A DNA stretch of 64,000 nt, from NCBI GenBank assembly GCA_014380615.1, contig JACMJM010000012.1, positions 22,974 to 86,973 of the forward strand. The letters are read 5' to 3'. The DNA is from Sphingobacteriaceae bacterium (GTDB lineage: Bacteria; Bacteroidota; Bacteroidia; Sphingobacteriales; Sphingobacteriaceae). The notes beneath the pieces were generated by a model, which ran no database searches, was not told where the DNA came from, and saw only the letters and a list, made by a program, of their open reading frames with translations. A program made the translations under genes and the position numbers. Below, piece by piece: positions 17,273-28,017 of the stretch. Positions within the stretch are counted from its first letter, which is position 1. Each line of letters starts with the position of its first letter.

Positions 17273-20158
17273 TTACACCAATGCTTCTTCCGCGTAGGCT
17301 TCCAGCGGAGGGCAAGAACAAATCAGTGTTCTGTCTCCATGGGTGTCGTTAACTCTTCCAACCGAGGGCCAGAACTTATGTTCGGCAACGTATGGTAAGG
17401 GAAATGCCGCCGCTTGTCTGGAGTACGGCCTTTCCCAGTCGTTGCTTGTTATTACAGCCGCTGTATGCGGAGCATTCTTTAGCAGATTGTTTAGTTTATC
17501 GATAGAGCCGTTTTCAACCTCGGTTATTTCTTTACGGATAGCAATCATGGCATCACAAAAACGGTCGAGTTCATGCTTGGGCTCCGATTCTGTGGGCTCG
17601 ATCATTAAAGTTCCGGGTACAGGGAAGGAGACAGTAGGAGCATGGAAGCCATAGTCCATTAATCTTTTAGCGATATCTGTAACCTCAATTCCGAAGTTTT
17701 TAAAAGCCCTGCAATCTAAAATCATCTCGTGCGCACAGCGGCCATTGCTGCCCGCATACAATACAGGATAATCTGTTTCCAGCCTTGCTTTAATATAGTT
17801 CGCGTTTAGAATTGCATATTTTGTTGCATTAGTAAGGCCTTCTGCTCCCATCATCGCTATATAAGCGTGAGAGATGATTAAAATTGAAGCCGAACCCCAG
17901 GGAGCGGCAGATACCGCATGGATTGATTGTTCATTGTTGATATCCACTACAGGATGTCCGGGCAGGAATGGAACGAGATGCTTAGCAACACCGATAGGCC
18001 CCATGCCTGGTCCGCCGCCTCCGTGCGGAATGCAAAAGGTTTTGTGAAGATTTAAGTGGCATACATCCGCACCTATATTGGCCGGGCTTGTTAATCCAAC
18101 CTGTGCGTTCATATTGGCTCCATCCATATAAACCTGGCCGCCATTTTCGTGGATAATATCGCAGACTTCGATTATGGATTCCTCGAAAACACCATGTGTG
18201 GATGGATAGGTTACCATTAAACAAGACAGGTCATCTTTGTGTTCTTCAGCCCTGGCTTTTAGATCGGCCACATCAATATTTCCATTTACATCACACTTCA
18301 CTACCACTACTTTCATTCCCGCCATAGCGGCAGAAGCAGGGTTTGTTCCATGCGCAGATGCAGGGATAAGGGCAATGTTACGTTTTCCTTCCCCTCTGCT
18401 TTGATGAAATGCGCGAATAACCATCAAGCCAGCATACTCGCCCTGTGCGCCCGAATTGGGCTGGAGACTCATCGCCGCAAAGCCAGTAATTTCACTAAGC
18501 CATTTATTAAGTTCGTCGAAAATTTGCATGTACCCGCCGGTTTGATCCAGAGGGGCAAATGGGTGCATCTTGCTAAATTCCGGCCATGTTACAGGAATCA
18601 TTTCGCTGGTAGCATTCAGCTTCATGGTACACGAGCCCAAAGGAATCATTGAATCGCAAAGCGACAGATCTTTGCTTTCTAAAGACTTAATATAACGAAG
18701 CATTTCATGCTCCGAATGATGGGTGTTAAATACCGGATGGGATAAAAACTCTGATGAACGCAGCAGTTGGCCCGAAATTCTGGCCTCAAGCTTAATTTTT
18801 AGTTCATCGATGTTCAGGTCGTTGATGTTTTTTGCTTTCACCTTCGCAAATACCCTGATAATAGTTAATACATCCTGAAGGTTACTCGTTTCATCCAGTG
18901 AAATTGTTATTTCAGATCCCTGATAATGAAAGTTCATTTCATTATTAATAGCCTCACCGTGGATAGCATTAGTTAGTTCTCCCGCATCTATTTTAATGGT
19001 GTCGAAAAAAGATTTGTTCTCTTGATTATAACCTAAAGATTCAAGCGCGTCTGAAAGAAATACACTTAAACCGTGTACACGTTCGGCTATCGCTTTTAGG
19101 CCCTCTTTACCATGGTACGCAGCGTACATTCCGGCCATTATAGCTAATAAAGCTTGCGCGGTACAAATATTAGAAGTGGCTTTATCGCGTCGGATATGTT
19201 GCTCACGGGTTTGAAGGGCCATTCTAAGAGCATAATTTCCGGCCGAATCGATGCTTACTCCGATAATCCGCCCTGGCATACTTCGTTTGTATTCTTCTTT
19301 TGTGGCAAAGTAGGCGGCATGGGGGCCGCCGAATCCCATTGGTATGCCAAAACGTTGGGTGCTTCCAACCACAATGTCTGCTCCCCATTCTCCCGGGGGA
19401 GTTAATAATGTAAGGCTCAATATGTCGGCAACTACAGTAAGTTTAATGCCTTTTTCGTGAGCTTTATTTGCGAATTCGGTATAGTTGTATACCGTTCCGC
19501 TTGCCGCGGGATATTGAACAATCGCTCCGAATAAATCATCTGTTAATTCTGCGGTTTCATGATTACCAATTTGTAAGCTTATTCCGTAAGGAGCAGAGCG
19601 GGTTTTTAAAATGTCGATGGTTTGAGGGAAGATATCTTCGGAAACGAAGAACGTTTTTGCCAGCTGATTTTTACGAAGGCTGTATTGCATAAACATCGCT
19701 TCGGCGGCGGCGGTACCTTCGTCAAGCAGCGAGGCGTTTGCTATTTCCATTCCGGTTAGGTCGATAACCATAGTTTGGAAATTAAGTAAAGCCTGCAAAC
19801 GTCCCTGCGAAATTTCGGCCTGATAAGGCGTGTATTGAGTATACCATCCCGGGTTCTCGAATATATTTCTAAGTATTACAGGTGGCGTAATGGTATCGTA
19901 ATATCCCTGCCCGATATATGATTTGAATACTTTATTTTTTGAAGCAGTATTTTTTAACCCGTTCAAATAATCAATCTCACTTTTAGGCGCAGGAAGATTA
20001 AGAGGTTGCTTCAATCTGATCTGATGTGGAATAGTTTGTTCTACTAATTCATCCATTGATGCAGCACCAACTTTTTTCAGCATTTCGGCTGTTTCTGTGG
20101 CGTTTGGAGCAATGTGACGAGATTCGAATTTTTCCTGGAAATCTATATTTAAACTCAT
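17273..20158 (-). CDS. gcvP: Glycine dehydrogenase (decarboxylating), P protein of the glycine cleavage system
   Basis: PLP enzyme that decarboxylates glycine and passes the aminomethyl group to the lipoyl H protein. At 961 residues it is the fused form, with an N-terminal half ([17 protein letters not shown]) and a catalytic C-terminal half. The PLP lysine lies in [24 protein letters not shown], and [16 protein letters not shown] and [11 protein letters not shown] are conserved active-site stretches. The other glycine cleavage genes (gcvT, gcvH) are not in the window. No glycine riboswitch was seen upstream. The ATG at 20158 fits the family start. Confidence 0.97.
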   Translation of the reverse strand: MSLNIDFQEKFESRHIAPNATETAEMLKKVGAASMDELVEQTIPHQIRLKQPLNLPAPKSEIDYLNGLKNTASKNKVFKSYIGQGYYDTITPPVILRNIFENPGWYTQYTPYQAEISQGRLQALLNFQTMVIDLTGMEIANASLLDEGTAAAEAMFMQYSLRKNQLAKTFFVSEDIFPQTIDILKTRSAPYGISLQIGNHETAELTDDLFGAIVQYPAASGTVYNYTEFANKAHEKGIKLTVVADILSLTLLTPPGEWGADIVVGSTQRFGIPMGFGGPHAAYFATKEEYKRSMPGRIIGVSIDSAGNYALRMALQTREQHIRRDKATSNICTAQALLAIMAGMYAAYHGKEGLKAIAERVHGLSVFLSDALESLGYNQENKSFFDTIKIDAGELTNAIHGEAINNEMNFHYQGSEITISLDETSNLQDVLTIIRVFAKVKAKNINDLNIDELKIKLEARISGQLLRSSEFLSHPVFNTHHSEHEMLRYIKSLESKDLSLCDSMIPLGSCTMKLNATSEMIPVTWPEFSKMHPFAPLDQTGGYMQIFDELNKWLSEITGFAAMSLQPNSGAQGEYAGLMVIRAFHQSRGEGKRNIALIPASAHGTNPASAAMAGMKVVVVKCDVNGNIDVADLKARAEEHKDDLSCLMVTYPSTHGVFEESIIEVCDIIHENGGQVYMDGANMNAQVGLTSPANIGADVCHLNLHKTFCIPHGGGGPGMGPIGVAKHLVPFLPGHPVVDINNEQSIHAVSAAPWGSASILIISHAYIAMMGAEGLTNATKYAILNANYIKARLETDYPVLYAGSNGRCAHEMILDCRAFKNFGIEVTDIAKRLMDYGFHAPTVSFPVPGTLMIEPTESEPKHELDRFCDAMIAIRKEITEVENGSIDKLNNLLKNAPHTAAVITSNDWERPYSRQAAAFPLPYVAEHKFWPSVGRVNDTHGDRTLICSCPPLEAYAEEALV

Positions 20159-20352
20159 GAAATTGAAAGAATTGTGGGTGCCGCAAAGGTAGGAAAAATA
20201 GCCCTGTTGGCGAAGGATGACAACCTATATGTGGAAAAACTGTGTTTGGTTAACAACTCTCCGACAGGGCAACGTATTGGAATTCAAGGGAACTTTATTT
20301 TCTCGATATCCGCCCTGTAGATTAACGATCAACGCGACCTGAAGTATTTCAT

Positions 20353-21096
20353 CTAAAGAAAATCCCTCTCCAGCACCGCGTCTTCTATTTGTCTTAAATA
20401 AAGTTTTATAGTATGCTCCAATCCATAATAAAGGGCATCGCAAATTAGAGCATGGCCTATGCTTACTTCCAGAAGATTAGGGATATGAATAGTGAAATGT
20501 TTAAGATTATTGAGGTCTAAATCATGGCCGGCATTTAAACCTAAGCCACAAGCTTGAGCCACCTTGGCTGCCTCAATGTAGGGCGCGATGGCCTTCTCTT
20601 TATCCTGATTAAAGCGATGGGCGTATGCTTCGGTATATAATTCAATCCTGTCGGTGCCGGTAGTTGCGGCTGCTTCAACCATTTTCGGGTCGGGATCAAC
20701 AAAAATTGAAACGCGTATTCCTGCTTCTTTAAACTGAGCAATCACATCCCTCAAATACTGCTGATTGGCTATAGTATCCCAGCCATGGTTCGATGTGATT
20801 TGATTCAGGGCATCAGGAACCAAAGTAACTTGCTCTGGTTGGTTATTGAGTACTAAATCTACAAAGCTTTGTTCCTGACAATTGCCCTCAATGTTAAACT
20901 CGGTAGTTATTGCCGCTTTTAACGCATAAACATCCCGGTAACGAATATGCCTTTCATCCGGCCGCGGATGTATGGTTATTCCCTGGGCCCCAAACCGCTC
21001 GCAATCAAGAGCAACTTCAACCAAATTAGGATTATTGCCACCTCTGGAATTTCGAAGCGTAGCTATTTTATTGATGTTTACCGAAAGTTTTGTCAT
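20353..21096 (-). CDS. pdxJ: Pyridoxine 5'-phosphate synthase
   Basis: Last step of the DXP-dependent vitamin B6 pathway: condenses aminoacetone 3-phosphate derivative and deoxyxylulose 5-phosphate to pyridoxine 5'-phosphate. TIM-barrel protein of 247 residues. Conserved stretches: [18 protein letters not shown] at the start, [20 protein letters not shown] (substrate binding and catalytic His) and [16 protein letters not shown]. Full length. It lies downstream of trhO on the same strand, 193 bases away. The PLP it helps make is used by GcvP encoded next door, but no regulatory link is visible. Confidence 0.97.
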   Translation of the reverse strand: MTKLSVNINKIATLRNSRGGNNPNLVEVALDCERFGAQGITIHPRPDERHIRYRDVYALKAAITTEFNIEGNCQEQSFVDLVLNNQPEQVTLVPDALNQITSNHGWDTIANQQYLRDVIAQFKEAGIRVSIFVDPDPKMVEAAATTGTDRIELYTEAYAHRFNQDKEKAIAPYIEAAKVAQACGLGLNAGHDLDLNNLKHFTIHIPNLLEVSIGHALICDALYYGLEHTIKLYLRQIEDAVLERDFL

Positions 21097-21289
21097 AACA
21101 TAGATTATTTATCATTTTAAAACGAAGAAAACCGCCAGGTTGTAGAGTATGAAAACCACCGGAAAATTCCAGCCATACTTTTCGCTCCTGAAAATACAAC
21201 AGTAAAGAACGAAAAGATAATGATGTAAAGCGATTCCTTTATCAATTTAATTGCGGAAGACTGAATGACCCGACTTATAAAAATGATGA

Positions 21290-22282
21290 TTATTGAGACG
21301 GTAAAGTTCCGGTTTCCTTTAGTTCGGACAGAAAATCGGCCCGGCCTTTTTTGTTTACGTTTACCTGTTGCGGAATTTTAACATAATATCCGGTTCCATC
21401 GTAAGTGCGCTTGCGCGGATGTTCTTTACATGTGTCAGAACAGCAGCCATCAAGATCCCAACCGCAATCATCGCACTGAGTGAAGTGTTCGTTGCACTCT
21501 GGATTAGCGCAATTAATCATTTTCGCAGTAATTTTACCGCAATTATAGCATTGCGAAATTACTACCGGGTTTACCGAATTAACATCAACAGCCACCCGGT
21601 TATCAAACACATAGCACTTTCCTTCAAAATCTTTTCCGCCGGCTTCTTTACCATATTTGATAATTCCGCCATGGAGTTGGTAAACTTCCGGAAAGCCTTC
21701 ATGAAGAAGAAGGGCTGAAGCCTTTTCACATTTAATTCCGCCGGTGCAGTAAGTCAGGATTTTTTTGTCCTTGTATTTTGCCAACTCATTAATTTGTGCC
21801 GGAAAATCACGGAAGTTATCAATGTCCAGAGTTATGGCATTTTTAAATTTCCCAAGCGAATGCTCGTAGTTCGAACGTACATCAAGTACCACCACATCAT
21901 CTCTGTCTTTCATCTCCATGAAATCAGCAGGCTCTAAATGAATTCCGGTTTTCTTTTTGGGATCGATGATATTAGGATCGCGTAAGCCCGAATGCACAAT
22001 TTCAGATTTATAACGGCAGTGCATTTTGATGAATGAAGGTTCTTCTACATCATCAATTTTGAATTCAGTAGACGCAAAACGAGGATCGCTGTGTATCGCT
22101 TCCATATAAGTTTTGCATGATTCTACGGTGCCCGACACGGTGCCATTTAAACCCTCGTCGGCAACAATGATACGGCCAACAAGATCTAGTGATTTGCAAA
22201 ACTTAAGGTGTTCAGGGGCAAATTGCTCCGCATTTTCTATTGTGGCGTAACAATAGTAAAGTAAGGTGTGATATCTTTTCAT
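21290..22282 (-). CDS. trhO: tRNA uridine(34) hydroxylase, rhodanese family
   Basis: Oxygen-dependent hydroxylation of uridine 34 in tRNA to 5-hydroxyuridine (formerly YceA/YbfQ). 330 residues: an N-terminal acylphosphatase-like domain (RIIVADEGLNGTVSGTVESC), a rhodanese domain with the active Cys in LTYCTGGIKCEKA, and a C-terminal Cys-rich stretch (CYNCGKITAKMINCANPEC, CDDCGWDLDGCCSDTC) that probably binds zinc. The layout matches TrhO. It stands as a single gene. Confidence 0.93.
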   Translation of the reverse strand: MKRYHTLLYYCYATIENAEQFAPEHLKFCKSLDLVGRIIVADEGLNGTVSGTVESCKTYMEAIHSDPRFASTEFKIDDVEEPSFIKMHCRYKSEIVHSGLRDPNIIDPKKKTGIHLEPADFMEMKDRDDVVVLDVRSNYEHSLGKFKNAITLDIDNFRDFPAQINELAKYKDKKILTYCTGGIKCEKASALLLHEGFPEVYQLHGGIIKYGKEAGGKDFEGKCYVFDNRVAVDVNSVNPVVISQCYNCGKITAKMINCANPECNEHFTQCDDCGWDLDGCCSDTCKEHPRKRTYDGTGYYVKIPQQVNVNKKGRADFLSELKETGTLPSQ

Positions 22283-22340
22283 AATTCATCGATACTGCTG
22301 CAAACAGCGTTAAATGCGGGGCAAAGATAAGATTTTGATT

Positions 22341-24793
22341 CTAAAGTTTAAACGCCAGCCTGAAGCCTGATTCTGTTTTTTTGCCATTGGAATAAACAAT
22401 TCCATACTGTGCAACCATATTTAGGTATTGAAGGCCGGTGTAAACTTCTGTATGATTTTTAAGAACCTCGGTGTTTAAATAGTTTGCACCCACTATTTCT
22501 TGCAATTTTAACTTCCTGATTAGCGGGACCTTGCTCATAATAAGCCCCGAAAAGTTGTGCTGGTAATGGCCCTCTAAATACTGGCCTTTTGTGCTGAAAG
22601 TATACAAATTGAGGAAAAGAAAGCTGTTGATGTGAGATTGATAACTGATACTTTGATTGCCCGAAAAGTGCCTGTAGTCGGTATAGTTGATGTTTTTTAC
22701 ATCGAAGAATTTGCCCGCACCCAGCCAAAAGGAACTCTTGCCATACAATCCCAGGAGTATATTGCTTTTTGATGCGCTAAGCGATAACTGTTTGAAACTT
22801 AGGTCGGAGCCCAAAAGGTTATTTATACCTGCGCGGTATGATAGTGTTACTGTGGGGTAATTTGACGGAAGGAAGTATTTTCCATTCGGATAAGTGACGT
22901 ATTTGTTGCTGAAGTTTAGCTTAAATTCAGGTTTAAAATAAACGCCTGATGTTGTGCGAACAGGGGAGTTTCCATACTGGGCGAAAACGGGTTATTGGAG
23001 CTGAAGCTTCGGTTCTCAACATCTCTCCAACTATAATCGGTAGAGTTAGGGAGCCATTTTCGTTCGGACCATTCGGTGCTTATATATCCGCGCAAGCCAC
23101 CCGCCAATCTTCTTGAAAGCGAGAGTTCCGCAAAGCGTTTCTGGTAGATTTTGAGATAATTACGCTCGTAAACCAACGAGTTGTATGAGTTCGCTAATGC
23201 CGGAATGGGGCTTTGAGAGTTCATGTCTAACATATCAGAACCCATTTTGAAACCAATATTAGCGAATTTAAAGGGCAGATTTCCCGACAAAGAGGCATTA
23301 AACCGTTTAGCGGAAAACGCATATCGGGCCTTTGCGGACAAGTTCATATAGCGGTTAGTTACCGTATCTATAGGTTTAAAGTATGAAACGCCATAGTCGA
23401 GGCCCCAGCCTTCAACCGTGTTAAAATATGTAGAGCCGAGGATAGAATTGAAGCGATAAGTTTCCTTGTTATAGCGGTTTCTGTGGGTATAGCCTCCCAG
23501 TAAAAGAAAGCGGCTAAACTTAAACTTGTTTTTGGCTTTATCAACCGAATCGAGATAGGGCTTTGATTCTTTTTTGGTAGCGAGTACCTGTTTTTTGCTG
23601 TAATCGGTTTCTTCTTCACCAGTCAGCGGAACCGGCCTCGCCTGGTTCCAATAAACCGAGTCTTTTTTACTCACATCCTTGCTTATGCGCATCACCTCTC
23701 TGAAGGCTTTTTTGTCCATCTTGGTCCCCAACTCATAATTACGGTACACCGCTATAAAGTATCCCCCAAAATCAAAACCCATAATACGGGCACGGAAGTC
23801 GAAGCGGGTTAATGAGGGATACCAGTCTTTTTCGGCGATCGGTGTAAAATCCTGCCTGATGGTGAGGGTGTCGACAAAGTTAATACCGGCACTTTTAGTT
23901 AGCGATAGGTTTGCGCTGTGAATACGCCAACTGTCTTCTATAATATAGATATCGCCGCTAAATACCGGCTCAGCTTTTCTTTTCGGGATAACTCTGATTT
24001 TATTCACTTCTAATCCGTTCTCGGTGGTAGTGCCAAGCCATTTGTAATTGTAGTAGGAGAGGGCATTATCCGCAATGGGCGAAATTACCGGCCGATTGCT
24101 AAGCCCTTCCCAGTTTTGATGATTGGCATAAAAATCTACATTCATCGCGGTTGCACGGTTAAAGCTAAAAGCCTTACTGCTGCCCGAAACTTTTGAAGAG
24201 ATCATTTCTTCCTTAAAATCATTTGGCGGCATAAAGCTTAGCTTAGATTCAGATTCGGAGAGGTAATAAATTCCTCGCCGGTTAGAATCCAGGCCCAGGG
24301 CATTGGCATCTACATCTATACCTAAAATTTTCTTTGGGGCTTTGTACATGCGCTGCAATCCTTTTATATATACATCAGCATTGTACCCTTTAAGCTGTTT
24401 ATGATAAATCGCTCTTTGGCGGATTGCTTTGCGGATGATGGCATATGCCGGATCTTCTGCGTTAGATTTGATGACAATATCTTTAAGTTGGAAGGATTCG
24501 GATTTTAGAGTGATAGTAATAATTTGATCTTCTGTTAATTTTACTTTCTCAGTTCTCGAGCTATATCCGATTGCTTTAAACGTAAGCTCATAGTTGCCCT
24601 TTTCAAGTTTTATGGAAAATTCTCCCTCGCTATTGGCAGAGGTGCCTTTGCTGGTATTGCTGATGTAAATACTCGCGAATGGAACATGCTGTTTTTGCTC
24701 GTCTTTTATTTTCCCTTTTAAAGTTAGTGTTTGAGAAATTGAAGCTGCGGGAAGAAAAAGTAAAACCAGAAATATAAACGGAAGATGTTTCAT
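22341..24793 (-). pseudogene. CarboxypepD_reg/DUF5686 outer-membrane protein, broken by a single-base frameshift
   Basis: Paralogue of the intact gene just upstream. The first part (24793 to 22916, 625 residues) has a signal peptide (MKHLPFIFLVLLFLPAASIS), a carboxypeptidase-regulatory-like beta-sandwich (about 25-100) and most of the DUF5686 barrel region. It ends early at ILNLNLS followed by TAA. The reading resumes in another frame as NFSNKYVTYPNGKYF and runs to 22341, matching the end of the neighbour (YGQRYTTRPDGKIY). Adding one base at about 22916-22918 turns the stop into a Leu codon and joins the two parts. Either a recent mutation or a sequencing error. If real, the barrel loses about 190 residues and would not assemble. 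Confidence 0.85.
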
Positions 24794-24865
24794 CGATCAA
24801 AAGTTTCGTAAATATGGAAACAATTGCCAGTAATGAAAATTGAAATGTGTTAAAGAAAGTTAAAG

Positions 24866-27307
24866 TTAAAACCCGTAAAAAAGCCGGAATGCTTTATATG
24901 ACTGGCCCGTTGAGGTCCAGGCATACCCATAATCAGCTCGTACAACTAAACGCTGAAGCCCAAAATAAACTTCCCTATAGGAATTGTGAGGTTGAATCAA
25001 GCAAGCTCCTCCGGCAATCTCTTCTAGTTTGAGTTTTCGGATAAGAGGAATTTTTCTGAGGAAAAGGCCCAGGAAATTATGCTCGTAATGTCCCTCGAAA
25101 TACTTGTTGTTGGTTGCGTAGGCATAGTAATCCAGAAAATGAAAATTGGGAAATAGCGGATTATAGATAGCCGTTTGGTTACCGGTGAAATGTTTAATAT
25201 CCGGATAGTAAAGTGATTTAGTGTTGATAAATTGCCCGGCTGATAAATAGAAAGAGCTATAACCAAAAAGCCCGGTTTTTACCTTGTCCTGAAAAAGGTC
25301 GACGGCGATAAAATCATAGTTTACCGCCGAGTTTAGCACATTTGGGATACCCTTCCGGTAGTTAAGTTTTATGGTAGGATATCGTGCGTTTTCATATATT
25401 TTGCCGTCGGGGCGGGTAGTGTAACGCTGGCCATACGTATACGAAAGCTTGGCTTCAATGCTAAACGCATTGTTAACCGGGAACAGGTTTTCATCGAATG
25501 TAGGAGTAAGCGGATTATTCGATGTTAGAATTTTTGCCGCGTTATCGAAAACGGGTTTGTGTGATGCGTTTCGCAATGGAAACCTTCTCGCTATTTCTGC
25601 TCCACCCGTTACAAGCAAGCCATCAGAAATTTCTCTTTGAGCACTTAAAGCAAAGAAGTTTGCCTTGTAAAGTTTGAGGAAGTTTCGGCCGTCGAAAAGC
25701 GTGGTTAAGGTGTTATAAAAAAGGTTGATGGTGCCTTTGTTATTTAAATCAAGAAAATCACTGCCTGCGTTAAGGCTGAAACTTTCGTGATGTAAGGTGT
25801 CTCGGAGATAATCAATCCGAACATTGGTGTTTATGGTGTTACTGCTAAAACCATACCTAAACCTTGGCCTTATATCGATAGAGCGCCGTGGAGAATACTC
25901 TTTTCTGAAATGTGGTTTCAAGTCTATCGCCCAGCCTTCAACGGTATTAAAAAACACGGTACGGTTAATGGCGTTAAAGTGCCAATAACTGTTTCTCGAA
26001 TAATTATGAAGCGTGTATCCGCTGAAAACGAATTTCAGCGGTTTAAATCTGTTCCGTTTCTTTTGTAGGGAGTCGAGTACCGACTTAGACCGGGCTTTTG
26101 CTGCGGCTGTGTCTTTTAGGCGGTAATTAATATCTTCTTCGAAAGTTAAGGGCACGGGCCGGTTTTGCAACCAGTATTGGTTGTCTTTTCGGTTCGCGTC
26201 CGAGGGGATTTTCATTATCTCATCCTTGAAGAAGTTATCCGGAAAAGAAGGGTTTATCTGATAATTGCTATACAAACCAGTAAAAAAACCCGCAAACTTA
26301 AACCCAAGAACTTTACCCTTAAAGTTGAAGGTTATATCTGAGGGGAGCCAGTAGCTTTCACCCACTTCAATAAAATTCTGACTTATTCTAAGCGTATCAA
26401 CAAAATTAATCCTCGCTTCTTCGGTAATCATCAGGTTTACACTGTAAAGGCGCCAGTCGCCCTCTACAAGGTAAATATGTCCGCTAAAAACCGGATCGAA
26501 CCTGTTTTTGGGCTGTATGGCAATCTTGTAAATAGTATGTCCATTTTGGATGCTGGTGCCCTCTAACTGATAGGTGTAATAATTAAAAGCATTGTCGGCT
26601 ACCGGAGATACGTAGCTTTGATTGCCAAGCGGTGCCCACTGCAGCAGGTTATCGTAAAGGTTAATCTGCAAATCGAGCGCCCTGTTAAAACTAAATCCCT
26701 CCCTGTCGCCCGCCACTTTCGATGCCTCCATTACTTCTTTTACATTGGGGTATTTATAATGAAATTTAGATTTAGTTTCTGAGAGATAGAGAATTCCCCG
26801 CCTGTTCGAATCCAGGTTCAGTGCTTCGGCAACATCCTGTCCGAGAATTTTTTTCGGGGCGCCTACCAGCCGCTGCACTCCTTTGGTATAAACATCGCAG
26901 GTGTACGCCGGTGTAGACCTAAGTGTTTTTCTTTTTGAGATTACCTGCCTGATTAAATTGTATGCAGGGTCTTCTTTTTTATTGCTGGAAATTATCACTT
27001 CTTCAAGCGTATACGATTCTTTTTCAAGCACGGCATTTACCATAACACCCTTTTTTACTTCAAACTCGATCTGCTCTTGCCTATAGCCCACAAATCTGAA
27101 AATCATGGTATGCCTGCCTGGTGGAAGTGCAATTTTGTACTCGCCGTTTTGGTTGGCCATAGTACTGTTGCTCGAATTTTTGATAAAAACAGAAGTAAAA
27201 GCTATAGGATTTCCCCGGGTATCGCTTATTCTGCCGGTAATGTCAATAAGTTCCTGCGAAAAGGCCCTGGAAGTAAATAGGAGTAAAATCAGTAAAATTC
27301 TTTTCAA
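24866..27307 (-). CDS. CarboxypepD_reg/DUF5686 family outer-membrane protein
   Basis: Intact paralogue of the broken gene downstream. After a signal sequence (KRILLILLLFTSRAFSQ) comes a carboxypeptidase-regulatory-like domain with ISDTRGNPIAFTSVFIKNSSNST, then the long DUF5686 region of strands ending in FRLFYGF, the aromatic C-terminal residue typical of outer-membrane barrels. The family is widespread in Bacteroidota; its function is not established. The start is uncertain: the signal peptide fits best with TTG at 27307, with GTG at 27319 next; an upstream start at 27391 adds residues that do not look like part of a signal peptide. It is separated from the broken copy by 72 bases. Confidence 0.82.
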   Translation of the reverse strand: MKRILLILLLFTSRAFSQELIDITGRISDTRGNPIAFTSVFIKNSSNSTMANQNGEYKIALPPGRHTMIFRFVGYRQEQIEFEVKKGVMVNAVLEKESYTLEEVIISSNKKEDPAYNLIRQVISKRKTLRSTPAYTCDVYTKGVQRLVGAPKKILGQDVAEALNLDSNRRGILYLSETKSKFHYKYPNVKEVMEASKVAGDREGFSFNRALDLQINLYDNLLQWAPLGNQSYVSPVADNAFNYYTYQLEGTSIQNGHTIYKIAIQPKNRFDPVFSGHIYLVEGDWRLYSVNLMITEEARINFVDTLRISQNFIEVGESYWLPSDITFNFKGKVLGFKFAGFFTGLYSNYQINPSFPDNFFKDEIMKIPSDANRKDNQYWLQNRPVPLTFEEDINYRLKDTAAAKARSKSVLDSLQKKRNRFKPLKFVFSGYTLHNYSRNSYWHFNAINRTVFFNTVEGWAIDLKPHFRKEYSPRRSIDIRPRFRYGFSSNTINTNVRIDYLRDTLHHESFSLNAGSDFLDLNNKGTINLFYNTLTTLFDGRNFLKLYKANFFALSAQREISDGLLVTGGAEIARRFPLRNASHKPVFDNAAKILTSNNPLTPTFDENLFPVNNAFSIEAKLSYTYGQRYTTRPDGKIYENARYPTIKLNYRKGIPNVLNSAVNYDFIAVDLFQDKVKTGLFGYSSFYLSAGQFINTKSLYYPDIKHFTGNQTAIYNPLFPNFHFLDYYAYATNNKYFEGHYEHNFLGLFLRKIPLIRKLKLEEIAGGACLIQPHNSYREVYFGLQRLVVRADYGYAWTSTGQSYKAFRLFYGF

Positions 27308-27459
27308 AGCTCTGAACACAAAATCGTATAAAAACCCCCGTGTGGATTGATTTGTTTCTATACTGGCTATAACGTATTTATAATATAGCAAGTATATACA
27401 ACATATACGACTTTTAAGATAACAGAGTTGCTGAAATTAACCGGGAGCCAGAGGCAGGC

Positions 27460-28017
27460 TTAATAACTTAATCCGAAGCGAATAGTTATGCGGTTGAAAC
27501 TGTACTCACGTTTTGTGGTATACAACTGGTTAAACCCTTCTTCTGCCGATGCCAGCTGGTGTCTGTAACCAACGCTTAGGGTAGTTTTATTCGGTTTTAA
27601 GTTCCCGAATCTTAATCCGACGACAGGATTTAACATATAGCCGCCCCCGAACTTTAAGTCACTGGTTTCTTTTTCAACCCAATCGAAACTGTACCCGGCA
27701 TCCATGCCAAAATAAGGAGCGGTTTTAGCATGATTAAGGTAGCACCTAAGCCCTGCGGCAACCGGAACTAATACAATTTGCTGGTAGGAGTCTATCCCGA
27801 TTGTTAGTCCCGCCTCCAGTTGTAGCTTTTTGAACCTTATTCCGTTAAATGTTTGGAAATTAACCGGCAGGCCGCCCAAAGTTCCCACCATAATTCCCGC
27901 CTCGGTATGATTAGCATAGGTGTACGATTGCGCATAGCCATTGGCGGCCGATAACAGGGCAAACAGCCAGGCTAAGGCGAAAAAATTTATCCTTCGTTTA
28001 ATAATATATGCGGTCAT
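27460..28017 (-). CDS. Small outer-membrane beta-barrel (porin-like) protein
   Basis: 185 residues with a signal peptide to about residue 30 (ending ANGYAQ), then alternating strands such as EAGIMVGTLGG, LQLEAGLTIGID, PYFGMDAGYSFDWVE and FNRITIRFGLSY, ending in an aromatic residue as outer-membrane barrels do. About eight strands are likely. Its start overlaps the end of the LVIVD-repeat gene by 20 bases, so the two are translated from one mRNA. Ligand unknown. Confidence 0.72.
   Translation of the reverse strand: MTAYIIKRRINFFALAWLFALLSAANGYAQSYTYANHTEAGIMVGTLGGLPVNFQTFNGIRFKKLQLEAGLTIGIDSYQQIVLVPVAAGLRCYLNHAKTAPYFGMDAGYSFDWVEKETSDLKFGGGYMLNPVVGLRFGNLKPNKTTLSVGYRHQLASAEEGFNQLYTTKREYSFNRITIRFGLSY

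Noticed and set aside
18060..20158. Several open plus-strand frames opposite gcvP
   Set aside because: Shadows of a long conserved gene; no codon bias or motif support.
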